From contig NZ_JABTYH010000026.1 in NCBI RefSeq assembly GCF_013314975.1, positions 1-64,000 of the forward strand: DNA of 64,000 bases, in the 5' to 3' direction. The notes beneath the pieces were generated by a model. The model was not told where the DNA came from. It worked only from the letters and a program-made list of their open reading frames with translations, and made no database searches. The DNA comes from Pseudarthrobacter oxydans. GTDB lineage: Bacteria; Actinomycetota; Actinomycetes; Actinomycetales; Micrococcaceae. Positions 50,193-59,531 of the stretch are shown piece by piece (within the stretch, counting starts at the first letter, position 1; the number at the start of each line of letters is the position of its first letter). Both the position numbers and the translations under genes were made by a program.

Positions 50193-50230
50193 GCCAGTAT
50201 CTCAAACTGGCTATGTAATTCAAGGCCAGT
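50193..50230. promoter_or_regulatory. Three YczR-type operator half-sites
   Basis: GCCAGT occurs at 50193-50198 and 50225-50230 and its inverse ACTGGC at 50206-50211. The first two form an inverted repeat with 7-bp spacer; the outer two are direct repeats 32 bp apart (about three turns). MocR regulators usually bind such mixed direct and inverted sites, so this is a credible shared operator for yczR and yczE. Confidence 0.6.
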
Positions 50231-50250
50231 TTTCTGCCAGAGTCGTTCCT

Positions 50251-50907
50251 ATGTTGACCCGCAGGCTCCTTCAGCTCTTTACCGGCCTCGCCATGTACGG
50301 CGTTTCCCTGGCCATGTTCATCCGCGCAGGACTGGGCCTGGACCCCTGGGATGTCTTCCACCAGGGCGTGGCCGGCAGGACAGGACTCAGCATCGGCGTG
50401 GTGGTCATCATCGTGAGTTTCCTGGTGCTTCTGCTGTGGATTCCGCTGCGCCAATGGCCCGGTTTCGGAACACTGTGCAACGCCATCCTGGTGGGTGTGT
50501 TCGCGGACATTGGCCTCGCCCTGATTCCGGCCGTGACCCATCTGGGCGGGCAGATCTGCATGCTCGGCGGCGCGGTGGTTTTGAACGGCATCGCTTCCGC
50601 TTGTTACATCGGTGCCCGGTTTGGTCCCGGCGCCCGCGACGGACTGATGACGGGCCTGGCCAGGCGCACCGGCTGGTCCGTCAGGTGGTCCCGCACGCTG
50701 ATCGAGGTTGTGGTCCTGGCTTTCGGGTGGTTCCTGGGCGGATCGGTGGGCGTGGGCACCGTTGTCTACGCCCTGGCCATCGGCCCCCTGGTCCAGCTGC
50801 TGCTTCCGCTGTTCATGGTGCCGGCGCCACGCCGCGCAGACATCGCTTCACCGGGAGGCAGCAACCTTGGAACTCCTGCTAAGGCCTCCCTGGCCGGCAA
50901 CAGCTGA
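50251..50907 (+). CDS. yczE: YczE/YyaS/YitT-type membrane protein
   Basis: A 218-residue integral membrane protein of the YczE family with about five spans. 'LFTGLAMYGVSLAMFIRAGL', continuing GLDPWDVFHQGVA, is the family signature, as is 'GARFGPGARDGLMTGLARRT'. The ATG at 50251 is used. Transport or assembly functions are proposed for YczE but not settled; the divergent MocR regulator supports the assignment. The C-terminus ends in a polar 25-residue tail. Confidence 0.85.
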   Translation: MLTRRLLQLFTGLAMYGVSLAMFIRAGLGLDPWDVFHQGVAGRTGLSIGVVVIIVSFLVLLLWIPLRQWPGFGTLCNAILVGVFADIGLALIPAVTHLGGQICMLGGAVVLNGIASACYIGARFGPGARDGLMTGLARRTGWSVRWSRTLIEVVVLAFGWFLGGSVGVGTVVYALAIGPLVQLLLPLFMVPAPRRADIASPGGSNLGTPAKASLAGNS

Positions 50908-50923
50908 GGCACCACACGGAGGC

Positions 50924-51760
50924 CTAACCCTGGGCCGGGAGCGGCTGGCACTGGGGGCAGTAGTAGATGTCCCGTTCCTCGTCGCCGTTCAGCTTGCCCA
51001 GCACGCCGCGCCGGATGGGGGTCCCGCACTTCAGGCAGGGCTGGTGTTCCCGGCGGTAGACCCAGTAGCCGGGCCGCCCCGCCATCCGGCCGACGGGCAT
51101 GCCGCGGGCGTTGAGGATGGTGACGCGGCGGCCCGGGCCCAGGTTGACTTCCAGGAGCTGCTTGGCGTCCGTCATCATGGTCCGCACATCCTGGACCGCC
51201 GAGACCGGGGAAGCGGGGTGCACGCCGGACAGGAAGCATGTTTCGCAGCGGTAGATGTTGCCGATCCCGGCCAGGTTGCGCTGGTCCAGCAGCGCCACGC
51301 CGATGGGGACGTCCGGGGCGGAACGGACCCGCCGCTCCGCCTCGTCCAGGTCCCAGTCCGGCCCCAGCAGGTCCGGACCCAGGAAACCCACGATGGAGTC
51401 CTCGCTGGCGGTGGCCACCACCTCAACAACCCCCAGGGAAAATCCGACGGCGTCCGCAGCGGCGGTGCGCAGCACGCACCGGGCGGTGTAGCCGGGTTTG
51501 CGCCACCGTCCGCCGGGCGGGTACACCTGCCAGGTTCCCTCCATTTTCAGGTGCGAATGGATGGTGAGCTTTTTGTCGTCCGGCCCCACCACGCGCATCA
51601 GCAGGTGCTTGCCGCGGGGCACCACTTCCGCCACGGTCCAGCCGGTGAGGTTGAGGGTTGCAAAGCGGGGCACGCGGAAATCGGAAGCAAGGAGTTTTTG
51701 TCCTGCCAGGGCCTGGTGCAGCTGGTTGGCTGCCCGCCAGACGGAATCGCCCTCAGGCAC
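50924..51760 (-). CDS. nei2: Endonuclease VIII-like DNA glycosylase (Nei2)
   Basis: A 278-residue Fpg/Nei glycosylase that removes oxidised bases. N-terminal MPEGDSV gives the catalytic Pro-Glu (after Met removal), with GD as in Nei rather than Fpg. The H2TH region includes 'DQRNLAGIGNIYRCETCFLS' and the C-terminal zinc finger is CLKCGTPIRRGV then YYCPQC, with C-x2-C spacing at both ends. It overlaps the downstream end of lhr by 8 bp. The lhr-nei2 pairing is the one seen in mycobacteria, supporting a joint repair role. Confidence 0.93.
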   Translation of the reverse strand: MPEGDSVWRAANQLHQALAGQKLLASDFRVPRFATLNLTGWTVAEVVPRGKHLLMRVVGPDDKKLTIHSHLKMEGTWQVYPPGGRWRKPGYTARCVLRTAAADAVGFSLGVVEVVATASEDSIVGFLGPDLLGPDWDLDEAERRVRSAPDVPIGVALLDQRNLAGIGNIYRCETCFLSGVHPASPVSAVQDVRTMMTDAKQLLEVNLGPGRRVTILNARGMPVGRMAGRPGYWVYRREHQPCLKCGTPIRRGVLGKLNGDEERDIYYCPQCQPLPAQG

Positions 51761-54700
51761 GGATCCTCAGTCCTTTCGGGGTGGAGTAGGCGCCGGCCGA
51801 GCTCAGGGCGGCAGCGACAGGGGTATCCAGGATGCCGTGCCCGTTGACCTTCTCCATGATCAGTTTGTCCACGGCTCCCCGGGTCACCACGCCCACCAGC
51901 GCCGCGCCGGCGGCCGAGAGGACGGCTTCATCGCCGCTGAAGGCCAGCAGTGTCTTGCCGCCGCGTTCAACATAGAGGACCAGGGCCCCGTCCACCAGCA
52001 CCACCAGGGCACCCGCCTTCCGCCCGGGCCGGTGCCCCGTGCCGGCGTCGTCCTGGAGGGCCGGCCAGGGGAGGGCCGCTCCGTACGGGTTGGCAGGGTC
52101 CGTCGCCGCCAGCGCCAGGGCGACGGGTTCGGGCCTGGCGAGCTGGGTGTCCTCCGAATAGGACCGCAGCCGGTCAACAGTGGCCGGAACCGCGAACTGG
52201 GCCGCCCCCAGGTGCTCAATGAAGTAGCCCCGCCGGCAGCGTCCGGCTTCCTCCAGCCTCGCGAGGACCTTGTACATGAGGCCGAAGCCGCCCAGGATCT
52301 GTTCCGCCATCACGGACCCCCTGGTGACCACGCCATAGCGGTCCAGCAGGAGTTCAGCCGTGGCCCGGGCATGGATGGTGGCGTCCAGTTCCGGCTGCGG
52401 CAGGGCAGACCAGCGGCCGGCGGCCATCGGGGGAGTTGACGCACCTCCGGCCGACGCACCGTACCTGCCGCCCGCCAGGCCCGGCGATCCCATGAGCCCG
52501 CTCCCATGGGAACGGCCCAGCCTGCTGAGCCGGGGTGCCCTGGCGCGGGGTGCGCGGGCCACCTGCCGGTGCGCGGTGTGGCCACCGGCGATCAGCGCGC
52601 GGACCGGGGCGAACGTATCCCCGGTGATCCGGCCCGCCCACGCCAAGTCCCAGAGTGCCGTCACCACTTCCTGGTCGCTGAGGACGGCATCCATGCCCCC
52701 GGCGACGTCCGTGAGCTGCCGGAAGAAGTAGCCGCCGCCGTTGTTGCGAAGGTGCTCCAGGAGGCGCTGCTGCGCATCCCCGGGCTCGTACTCGATGGCA
52801 GGGTTGAGAGTCAGTTCGGCGGAGTCGGCAAGGTGGAGGCTGATCCAGCCGTCGTTTCCGGGCAGGGCTCCGGCGCCTGACCAGAGGACCTCCCCGGCGG
52901 CCATCAGTTCATCCAGCATTGCCGGCTGGTAGTTGGACACCCTGCCGGCAAGGACCAGCGGTTCCCAGGCCGAGGCCGGAATGGGCACCCCGGAAAGCTG
53001 GTCGACGGCGGTGATGATGCCGTCCAGCCCCCGCAGCGACGGCTGGCCGCGCCCTCCGCCGGGTGTCCTGACATGCTGCCAGGCGGGCAGGAAGCGCCCG
53101 TAGGCGGCCGCATCCACCGGTTCCACTTCCGCGCGGAGGGCTGCCAGCGAACGACGGCGGAGCTTGCGCAGGACCTCTGCGTCGCACCATTCGCTGACCA
53201 CCGTGTGCGGGGAAAGGTTGGGCGCCGCTGGTTCACTTGCAGGCTGGCTTTCCTCCGGTCCGGTGCCTTCTCCGGCGGCACCGCTGGTGGTGTCCGGGAC
53301 GGTTTCCGCTGGCCCTGCATGCGGCCGGAACTCGCCCTCCACTACGCGACCGTCTGCTGCCAGGCGTTTCAGGGCAGTGCTGACCACTGCCACGCCCAGG
53401 CCAAGCCGTGCTGCTGCCTCGGCCGCGGTGAAGGGTCCGTGCATGCGGGCATACCGCGAAACAAGGTCGCTGAGGGGATCCGCGACGGGTTCGATGAACG
53501 CGAGCGGGACCCCCATGGGCAGCGGAACGCCTATGGCGTCCCGCAGCCGCGCGGCATCCTCCACAGCCGCAAAGCGTTCCACGCCGCCGATGTTGACCTT
53601 GATGGCACGGTTGGCGCGCTGCAGGGCCACCAGGTGGGCAGTGGCCTCCACCGGCTGGGCGTGCCCGGCGTCCACCGTGGCGTGGCCGTGCCCGGTGTCC
53701 TCTGGGGAAACGGAGTCGTCAGCGTCAACCAGGTCCTCAGCGACACCACCGGTGGCCTCCGCCGGCTGAGTTGCTGCCCCGTCCTGGTCGGATGCGGGGG
53801 GCGGCACCACTGCCGCGGGCTGGCCACCCGTTGCGGCCGGTTCCAGGCGCGCGGCCACCTCCTCGGGCGCCAGGGGGCCAAGCAGCCGCAGCAGGTCCGC
53901 CACCCCTTCCATGCCCCGCACCCGCCTGTCCGGCGCCAGCCGCTGGAGCTCGCGCTCGGTGGCTTCGATGACCTTGGAGTCCAGCAGTTCGCGCAGTTCA
54001 ACGCGCCCCAGCAGCTCGTTCAGGAGCGTGGAATCAAGGGCCAGCGCGGCGGCTCGGCGCTCCGCGAGGGGAGAGTCGCCTTCGTACAGGAACTGCGCCA
54101 CGTACCCGAACAGGAGGGACTTGGCGAACGGGGACGGCTGGGACGTGGTGGTCTGGACGATCCTCAGCTCGCGCCGTTCCACGGACGCCGCGATGTCCTT
54201 CAACGCCGGGAGATCGTAGACGTCCTGCAGGCATTCGCGGACGGTTTCCAGCACGATGGGGAAGGTTGGGTACTTCCGGGCGACATCGAGCAGCTGGGCT
54301 GACCGTTGCCGCTGCTGCCACAGCGGTTGCCGCTTGCCCGGGGTCTGCCTGGGCAGCAGCAGCGCCCGCGCGGAACACTCCCGGAACCTCGATGCGAAGA
54401 GTGCACTGCCGCCCACCTCGGCTGTAACGATCTGCTCCAGTTCCTCGGGGTCGAAGAGGAACAGCTCCGCCCCCGGCGGCTCATCCTCCATCATGGGCAC
54501 GCGGAGCACAATCCCGTCGTCGGCAGCCATCGCCGAGCCGTCCAGCCCGTATCTCTGGTGGAGGCGCTGTCCGACGGCCAGTGCCCAGGGAGCATGCACG
54601 GGCATGCCGAACGGGCTGTGCAGGATGACGCGCCAGTCGCCCAATTCATCGTGGAACCGCTCAACCACCAGCGTGGTGTCGCTGGGAACGACCTCGGTGG

Positions 54701-56894
54701 CCAGCTTCTGCTCGGTGAGGTACTGGATCAGGTTGTTCGCGGCGAACTCATCCAGGCCGCTGGCTTTGCAGCGCTCGGTGGCAGGGCCGGCGTCGGACGC
54801 CGAGAGCTCACGGACGAACGCGCCAAGGGCGCGGCCCAGGTCCACTGGCCGGCCGAGCGAGTCGCCCTTCCAGAAAGGCAGCTTGCCCGGCTGGCCGAAG
54901 GCGGGCGAGACCAGCACGCGGTCATGCGTGATGTCCTCGATCTTCCAGCTGGTGGCGCCCAGCGCAAAGACGTCCCCCACCCGCGACTCGTACACCATCT
55001 CTTCATCCAGCTCGCCTACCCGGCGCCCGCCCTTGGGGGCGGGCGCCGGTTTGCCCTCCGTGGAAGGGGAAGCCGATCCTTCAACCTCCGTGCCGATGAT
55101 GTACACACCGAAGAGCCCGCGGTCGGGGATGGTCCCGCCGGAGGTCACCGCCAGGCGCTGCGCGCCCGGCCGGCCCTCGATGGTGCCCGCGTTGCGGTCC
55201 CAGATGATCCGTGGGCGGAGTTCGGCGAATTCGTCGGACGGGTACCGTCCGGCCAGCAGGTCCAGGGTGGCTTCGAACGCTGAGCGCGGGAGTGATGCGA
55301 AAGGCGCCGAGCGCCGTACCGTGGCAAACCATTCCTCGACGTCGATGCTGCCCAAGGCGGCGGCGGCAACAGTCTGCTGGGCCAGGATATCCAGCGGGTT
55401 GGCCGGGATGCTGAGGCGCTCGATCTTTCCGCCGAGCATCCGTTCCACCGTAATGGCGGTGTGGACGAGGTCCGCCCGGTGTTTCGGGAAGAGGACGCCC
55501 TGGGAGACTTCGCCCACCTGGTGCCCTGCCCGGCCCACCCGCTGCAGGCCGCTGGCCACGGACGGCGGTGATTCCACCTGCACCACCAGGTCCACGGCGC
55601 CCATGTCGATGCCGAGCTCCAAGGAAGACGTGGCCACCACGCACCGCAGCCGGCCCGATTTCAGGTCGTCCTCGATGAGCGCCCGCTGGTCCTTCGAAAC
55701 GGAGCCGTGGTGCGCGCGGGCCAGCACCGGATCTGCCCCCGCAGAGCTTCCGGCCTGCGCCATCATGTGCGCCGGCGTGGCGGTGGAGGCGGGAACGCCG
55801 GGTGCCGCTGCCTGCTGGGCCGGGTCATCCCAGCCGCCGCCTGCCGCCACCAGCTGCCGCTCCGCGTAAATCTCGTTGAGCCTGGCCGTGAGGCGCTCCG
55901 AGAGGCGGCGGGAGTTGGCGAACACAATGGTGGACTGGTTGGCCAGCACCAGGTCCACGATCTTCTCTTCCACGTGCGGCCAGATCGATGCCTGCGGCTG
56001 GAGCCCGGAGGCGGGGCCGGAGTCGAAAGCCCCCGCGGCGCCCTGGAGGTCGGACATGTCCTCCACCGGGACGGAGACGGTGAGGTCCCAGTTCTTTTTG
56101 GCAGGAGGGGCAACAATTTCCACCGGCGCTGTGCCTGCGAGGAACTGCGCCACGAGCTCCTTGGGTTCCACGGTGGCGGACAGTCCGACGCGCTGGGCCG
56201 GTTTGGGCAGCAGCGCATCCAGCCGCTCGAGGGAGACCGCCAGGTGGGCGCCGCGTTTGGTCCCGGCCACGGCGTGGACCTCATCGATGATGATGGTGTC
56301 CACTTCGGTGAGCGTTTCCCGCGCCTTGGAGGTGAGCATCAGGAACAGGGATTCCGGGGTGGTGATGAGGATGTCCGGCGGGTTGCTCAGCAGGGCGCGG
56401 CGGTCAGCAGTGGTGGTGTCACCGGAGCGCACGCCCACGGTGGTCAGCGGGGCCGGCAGCCCAAGGCGCTTGGCGGTCTGGGTGATGCCGATCAGCGGTG
56501 AGCGGAGGTTCCGTTCAACGTCCACGCCCAGGGCTTTCAGGGGTGAAATGTACAGGACACGGGTCTTGCGCTTCGGCGCGCGGGATCGCTTGCCCTTCGA
56601 GGTGGCCGCGCCGGCGGCCACCGTGGCCTCCGGTGCTTCCGCGGCGGAGGCCAGGAGCCGGTCCAGCGCCCAGAGGAAAGCGGCGAGGGTTTTCCCGGAC
56701 CCCGTCGGGGCCACCACCAGGGCGTGCGAGCCCGAGGAAATGGCGCGCCAGGCGCCCTCCTGCGCGGGCGTCGGCTCTGAGAAGGCACCGAGGAACCAGT
56801 CGCGCGTGGGCCTGCTGAACTGGGCCATGGTGCTGGCGCTTGGGCCCTTTCCGCCTGTGCCCTTTCCGCTGGTGGGGGCCTCTTCCTCGATCAT
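51753..56894 (-). CDS. lhr: Lhr-type ATP-dependent helicase
   Basis: A 1713-residue superfamily 2 helicase. Walker A is APTGSGKT near residue 60, the DEVH box is in 'IIIDEVHAVAGTKRGAHLAV', motif III is 'GLSATV', and motif VI is in 'SGLQRVGRAGHQVGEVSQGV'. A winged-helix Lhr core region (about residues 870-1100) and a large C-terminal domain follow, matching long Lhr proteins of about 1500-1700 residues. A low-complexity Pro/Ala/Thr insert lies near residues 1010-1080. The start at 56894 has GGAGG but very close; ATG at 56827 is an alternative. Likely a 3'-5' ssDNA-dependent helicase in DNA repair, with nei2. Confidence 0.93.
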   Translation of the reverse strand: MIEEEAPTSGKGTGGKGPSASTMAQFSRPTRDWFLGAFSEPTPAQEGAWRAISSGSHALVVAPTGSGKTLAAFLWALDRLLASAAEAPEATVAAGAATSKGKRSRAPKRKTRVLYISPLKALGVDVERNLRSPLIGITQTAKRLGLPAPLTTVGVRSGDTTTADRRALLSNPPDILITTPESLFLMLTSKARETLTEVDTIIIDEVHAVAGTKRGAHLAVSLERLDALLPKPAQRVGLSATVEPKELVAQFLAGTAPVEIVAPPAKKNWDLTVSVPVEDMSDLQGAAGAFDSGPASGLQPQASIWPHVEEKIVDLVLANQSTIVFANSRRLSERLTARLNEIYAERQLVAAGGGWDDPAQQAAAPGVPASTATPAHMMAQAGSSAGADPVLARAHHGSVSKDQRALIEDDLKSGRLRCVVATSSLELGIDMGAVDLVVQVESPPSVASGLQRVGRAGHQVGEVSQGVLFPKHRADLVHTAITVERMLGGKIERLSIPANPLDILAQQTVAAAALGSIDVEEWFATVRRSAPFASLPRSAFEATLDLLAGRYPSDEFAELRPRIIWDRNAGTIEGRPGAQRLAVTSGGTIPDRGLFGVYIIGTEVEGSASPSTEGKPAPAPKGGRRVGELDEEMVYESRVGDVFALGATSWKIEDITHDRVLVSPAFGQPGKLPFWKGDSLGRPVDLGRALGAFVRELSASDAGPATERCKASGLDEFAANNLIQYLTEQKLATEVVPSDTTLVVERFHDELGDWRVILHSPFGMPVHAPWALAVGQRLHQRYGLDGSAMAADDGIVLRVPMMEDEPPGAELFLFDPEELEQIVTAEVGGSALFASRFRECSARALLLPRQTPGKRQPLWQQRQRSAQLLDVARKYPTFPIVLETVRECLQDVYDLPALKDIAASVERRELRIVQTTTSQPSPFAKSLLFGYVAQFLYEGDSPLAERRAAALALDSTLLNELLGRVELRELLDSKVIEATERELQRLAPDRRVRGMEGVADLLRLLGPLAPEEVAARLEPAATGGQPAAVVPPPASDQDGAATQPAEATGGVAEDLVDADDSVSPEDTGHGHATVDAGHAQPVEATAHLVALQRANRAIKVNIGGVERFAAVEDAARLRDAIGVPLPMGVPLAFIEPVADPLSDLVSRYARMHGPFTAAEAAARLGLGVAVVSTALKRLAADGRVVEGEFRPHAGPAETVPDTTSGAAGEGTGPEESQPASEPAAPNLSPHTVVSEWCDAEVLRKLRRRSLAALRAEVEPVDAAAYGRFLPAWQHVRTPGGGRGQPSLRGLDGIITAVDQLSGVPIPASAWEPLVLAGRVSNYQPAMLDELMAAGEVLWSGAGALPGNDGWISLHLADSAELTLNPAIEYEPGDAQQRLLEHLRNNGGGYFFRQLTDVAGGMDAVLSDQEVVTALWDLAWAGRITGDTFAPVRALIAGGHTAHRQVARAPRARAPRLSRLGRSHGSGLMGSPGLAGGRYGASAGGASTPPMAAGRWSALPQPELDATIHARATAELLLDRYGVVTRGSVMAEQILGGFGLMYKVLARLEEAGRCRRGYFIEHLGAAQFAVPATVDRLRSYSEDTQLARPEPVALALAATDPANPYGAALPWPALQDDAGTGHRPGRKAGALVVLVDGALVLYVERGGKTLLAFSGDEAVLSAAGAALVGVVTRGAVDKLIMEKVNGHGILDTPVAAALSSAGAYSTPKGLRIRA

Positions 56895-56946
56895 GCCTCC
56901 ATCATGCCCCAAGGCACCGACACTGATGCCGGCCGCCTGCCCGGGC

Positions 56947-58467
56947 TCACGCCTTGTCCGCGGCCGGGAGGTCCCTGGTGGCCGGCCCCTCCAGGAGTTT
57001 TCCGTCGCTGCTGAACCGTGAGCCGTGCAGCGGGCAGTCCCACGTGAGTTCGCTGTCATTCCAGTGCAGGATGCCCCCGAGGTGCGTGCAGACGGCCGAC
57101 AGCCTGCACGTGGTGCCGTCCACGGTGGAGACAGCCACCGGCCTGGGTCCTTCGCTGTACACCCTGCCCTCGCCGTCGGCCGGAACCACCGGGGCGGGGG
57201 CCGGCTCCTTGCTGTGCTTCCGCAGGCCCTCCGCGGCCAGTTGTCCCCAGCCGGCGGCAAGCTTGCCTGCCACGCCGGCGTTGAGGGCGACGGCGGAGAA
57301 GGCTCCCGAGGGCGAGGTGACCCTGCGGTGGATGGTGTTTGCCCAGGGCACGTTCCCGCCGAGGATGTCGGCAGAGATGCCGACGGCGGCCGCCACCGCG
57401 TTGGTCATGCCCCACTTGCTGTAGCCGGTGCCGAAGTGGATGTGGCCTTTGCCGCGGGGGAACCTGCCGAAGAAAGGCATGAGGTTGGTGGGCATGTAGT
57501 CCTGCGCGGACCAGGTGTGGGTGGCAACGGCGCCGGGGTAGTGCCGGCCGGCCCAGTCCAGGAGGCTGCCAAGATGGTGTTTCTCGGACCGGGCCCGGCC
57601 CACGTGGTGCCCGTGGCCGCCCACCAGGAGCAGGCGGCGGCCGTCCGCGTCGTAGTCCCTCAGCGAATGGGTGGGCTGCTCCACGGAGAGGTACATGCCC
57701 GGGGGAGGAGCCTGGTCGTCCTGGAGCTGGAGGGCTGCCGCGTAGGAGCGGCTGGGCTTCAGTTTGGCGAAGTACAGGCCGCGGTCCAGCACGGGAATGC
57801 CGGTGGCGAGCACCACCTCGTTGGCGGTGACGGTGCCGTGGTCGGTATGCACCGTGGCGGGCCCGCTGCCGGTGACGTCCTGCAGCCGCACGCCGCCCAC
57901 CACGGATCCTCCCCGGCCCCGGATGTCCGACACCAGCGTTTCCAGCACCTTCACCGGGTGGATCTGCGCCTGGTCCGCCAGGCGGACGGCGCCGTGGACG
58001 GGAAACGGCAGGCCGGCGTCGCGCACGTATTCCAGGTCCAGCCCGGCGGTGGTGCCGGCGCTGACTTCTTCGCGGAGCTTTTCGGTCCCCTGCGCGGAGG
58101 CTGCGTAGGTGTAGGCGTCCCTGCGCTGGTACGGCACACCCTGTTCGTCAAGGTACCGCAGGAGCCAGGCCTGGCCCTCGCGGTTGGCATCCACGTACGC
58201 CTGCACCTGCTTCTGTGAATACTGGCGGGCGAGCTGTGACAGGAATGTCCCCTGGAGCAGGGTTACCTTGGCGGTGGTGTTTCCGGTGGTTACGGCGCCG
58301 GGGTACCTGGCCTCGAGGACAAGCACGTTCTGCCCGGAGCGTGCCAGCAGCAGCGCGGTCACCAGGCCGGTGAGTCCTGCTCCGGCCACCACGGTGTCGT
58401 AGGTGCCTCCCGGCTCGAACGGATCGGAAACGAACGGTTCGCTGTGGTCCAGCCAAATCGACGTCAT
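56947..58467 (-). CDS. FAD-dependent oxidoreductase with C-terminal Rieske [2Fe-2S] domain
   Basis: A 506-residue fusion. Residues 1-370 form a DAO-type FAD domain, with the dinucleotide motif GAGLTGLVTALLLARSG near residue 28 and 'ARYPGAVTTGNTTAKVTLLQ'. Residues 415-506 are a Rieske domain: CTHLGG (C-x-H) near 463 and CPLHGSRF (C-x2-H) about 16 residues further on bind the cluster, and the end matches 'LLEGPATRDLP'. The fusion is widespread in soil bacteria, with electron transfer between FAD and the 2Fe-2S cluster. Substrate unknown. It is the nearest gene to an AT-rich palindrome at 58556-58567. Confidence 0.9.
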   Translation of the reverse strand: MTSIWLDHSEPFVSDPFEPGGTYDTVVAGAGLTGLVTALLLARSGQNVLVLEARYPGAVTTGNTTAKVTLLQGTFLSQLARQYSQKQVQAYVDANREGQAWLLRYLDEQGVPYQRRDAYTYAASAQGTEKLREEVSAGTTAGLDLEYVRDAGLPFPVHGAVRLADQAQIHPVKVLETLVSDIRGRGGSVVGGVRLQDVTGSGPATVHTDHGTVTANEVVLATGIPVLDRGLYFAKLKPSRSYAAALQLQDDQAPPPGMYLSVEQPTHSLRDYDADGRRLLLVGGHGHHVGRARSEKHHLGSLLDWAGRHYPGAVATHTWSAQDYMPTNLMPFFGRFPRGKGHIHFGTGYSKWGMTNAVAAAVGISADILGGNVPWANTIHRRVTSPSGAFSAVALNAGVAGKLAAGWGQLAAEGLRKHSKEPAPAPVVPADGEGRVYSEGPRPVAVSTVDGTTCRLSAVCTHLGGILHWNDSELTWDCPLHGSRFSSDGKLLEGPATRDLPAADKA

Positions 58468-58741
58468 GCCTGCTCAGCCTGCCTTTTGTCCAGGCCCTGC
58501 AGGGCCGGTTTGTGATGGGTCCCTTATGACCCCCACCCATCAATGGCGTATTTGCTAAGTATACTTATGATGTTGGGGTTTAAGTCTATGGTCAGGTGGC
58601 AGCCACGAAGTGAACATAGCGACAAAACAGCAGGAGACGTCATGACAAGCATGAGTTCCGACGGCCGCGCAGTGGGCCGGACTACCACGGCCACCAGGCA
58701 GCCACAACCAGGCAACCAAAGCCCCGAACAAGTCAAAAAGA
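58468..58741. other. 344-bp gap (58468-58811): palindrome, possible small ORF start and terminator
   Basis: This is the only gap above 300 bp. TAAGTATACTTA (58556-58567) is a perfect 12-bp palindrome in an AT-rich stretch and is the best operator candidate for the FAD-Rieske gene. At 58642 an ATG follows AGGAGACGTC and opens a frame reading MTSMSSDGRAVGRTTTATRQ, but it runs through the strong terminator hairpin at 58742-58786 and then antisense to the DUF4232 gene, stopping at 58917. It may be a truncated remnant of a former gene, or a short leader peptide; a real protein is not supported. Confidence 0.45.
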
Positions 58742-58786
58742 GAAACTGCAGGCGGCCCGGCATCATGCCGGACCGCCTGCAGTTTC
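58742..58786 (-). terminator. Rho-independent terminator of the DUF4232 gene
   Basis: GAAACTGCAGGCGG (58742-58755) pairs with CCGCCTGCAGTTTC (58773-58786). Inside, after one mismatch, CCGGCAT pairs with ATGCCGG. On the minus strand the stem is followed by TCTTTTTGAC, a T-run, making it a standard terminator 25 bp after the DUF4232 stop. Confidence 0.85.
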
Positions 58787-58811
58787 CTTGTGGAGCGCCG
58801 CCGCGGAGGAA

Positions 58812-59477
58812 TCAGGCGGGCTGGAACGGGCTGATTGTCAGGAGCGTGATCGCACCGTTGCTGCAGGCCCTGGTGGGCTGGGGCAGGAACAGGGACTCCG
58901 TGTCCTCGGGCGGGTAGATCCGGTAGCCGGCCGCATCCACCAGGGCGCAGTCCGAATAATTGCCGGCCTGGGTGTAGCGCAGCACGGCCGAGCCGGTTTG
59001 TCCGGGGGCCAGGAGGACGTCCACCGCCGCGGTGGATTCGTCCCGGACCGCCGGCGCGCCGATGGGAGCGCCGGCAGCATCAGCGGTCAGGGACACCCCG
59101 GCATAGCCGCGGAGGATGCACGGATCGGAGCCGGTGTTGGTGAGGTTGAGCTTCATGTACACGCTGCCGGCCGCCCCGCCCCCTGACGCGTCGGTAGCCG
59201 CCGAGAGCCCTGCCGCCTTGCAAAGTGCGGGGTCGCCCGGGGCCGGAGCCGCGGAGGACGGGGACGTGCCGGGGGACGACGGCGGCGCAGACGCCGTGGG
59301 CGCCGCGGACGATGCGTCGGGGCTGGCTGGGCTGCTGGCCGAGCCGGTGCCTGTGCCGGTTCCTGCTGCAGTCGCCTGCGACTGCGGCTGCGCCGGCCCG
59401 CAGGCACTGAGCATCAGTGCCGCCGCCGCGGCCGCCGTGGACATGACCAACCCTTGGAAAATTCGCTGAGACCTCAT
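58812..59477 (-). CDS. DUF4232 domain lipoprotein
   Basis: A 221-residue secreted lipoprotein. The signal peptide ends in the lipobox LSAC (Cys about residue 26), followed by a Gly/Ser/Ala/Pro-rich spacer of about 60 residues. The DUF4232 domain starts near residue 85 ('VYMKLNLTNTGSDPCILRGY', continuing AGVSL) and ends with 'QPTRACSNGAITLLTISPFQ'. Four cysteines in the domain probably pair. DUF4232 is a beta-sandwich of unknown role common in actinobacteria. The start at 59477 has GAAGGTGG before it. Confidence 0.85.
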   Translation of the reverse strand: MRSQRIFQGLVMSTAAAAAALMLSACGPAQPQSQATAAGTGTGTGSASSPASPDASSAAPTASAPPSSPGTSPSSAAPAPGDPALCKAAGLSAATDASGGGAAGSVYMKLNLTNTGSDPCILRGYAGVSLTADAAGAPIGAPAVRDESTAAVDVLLAPGQTGSAVLRYTQAGNYSDCALVDAAGYRIYPPEDTESLFLPQPTRACSNGAITLLTISPFQPA

Positions 59478-59531
59478 GGCACCACCTTCGCCGCAGCGGG
59501 TGTCCGCGTCAACGGCACAACGGGCCGCCCC

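Noticed and set aside
56895..57260. An N-terminal extension of Lhr upstream of 56894
   Set aside because: It overlaps the Rieske end of the neighbouring gene and reads as Arg/Pro-rich shadow sequence.
58642..58917. A 91-codon open frame with a good ribosome-binding site
   Set aside because: It passes through a strong terminator and runs antisense into the DUF4232 gene; possibly a remnant, not a gene.
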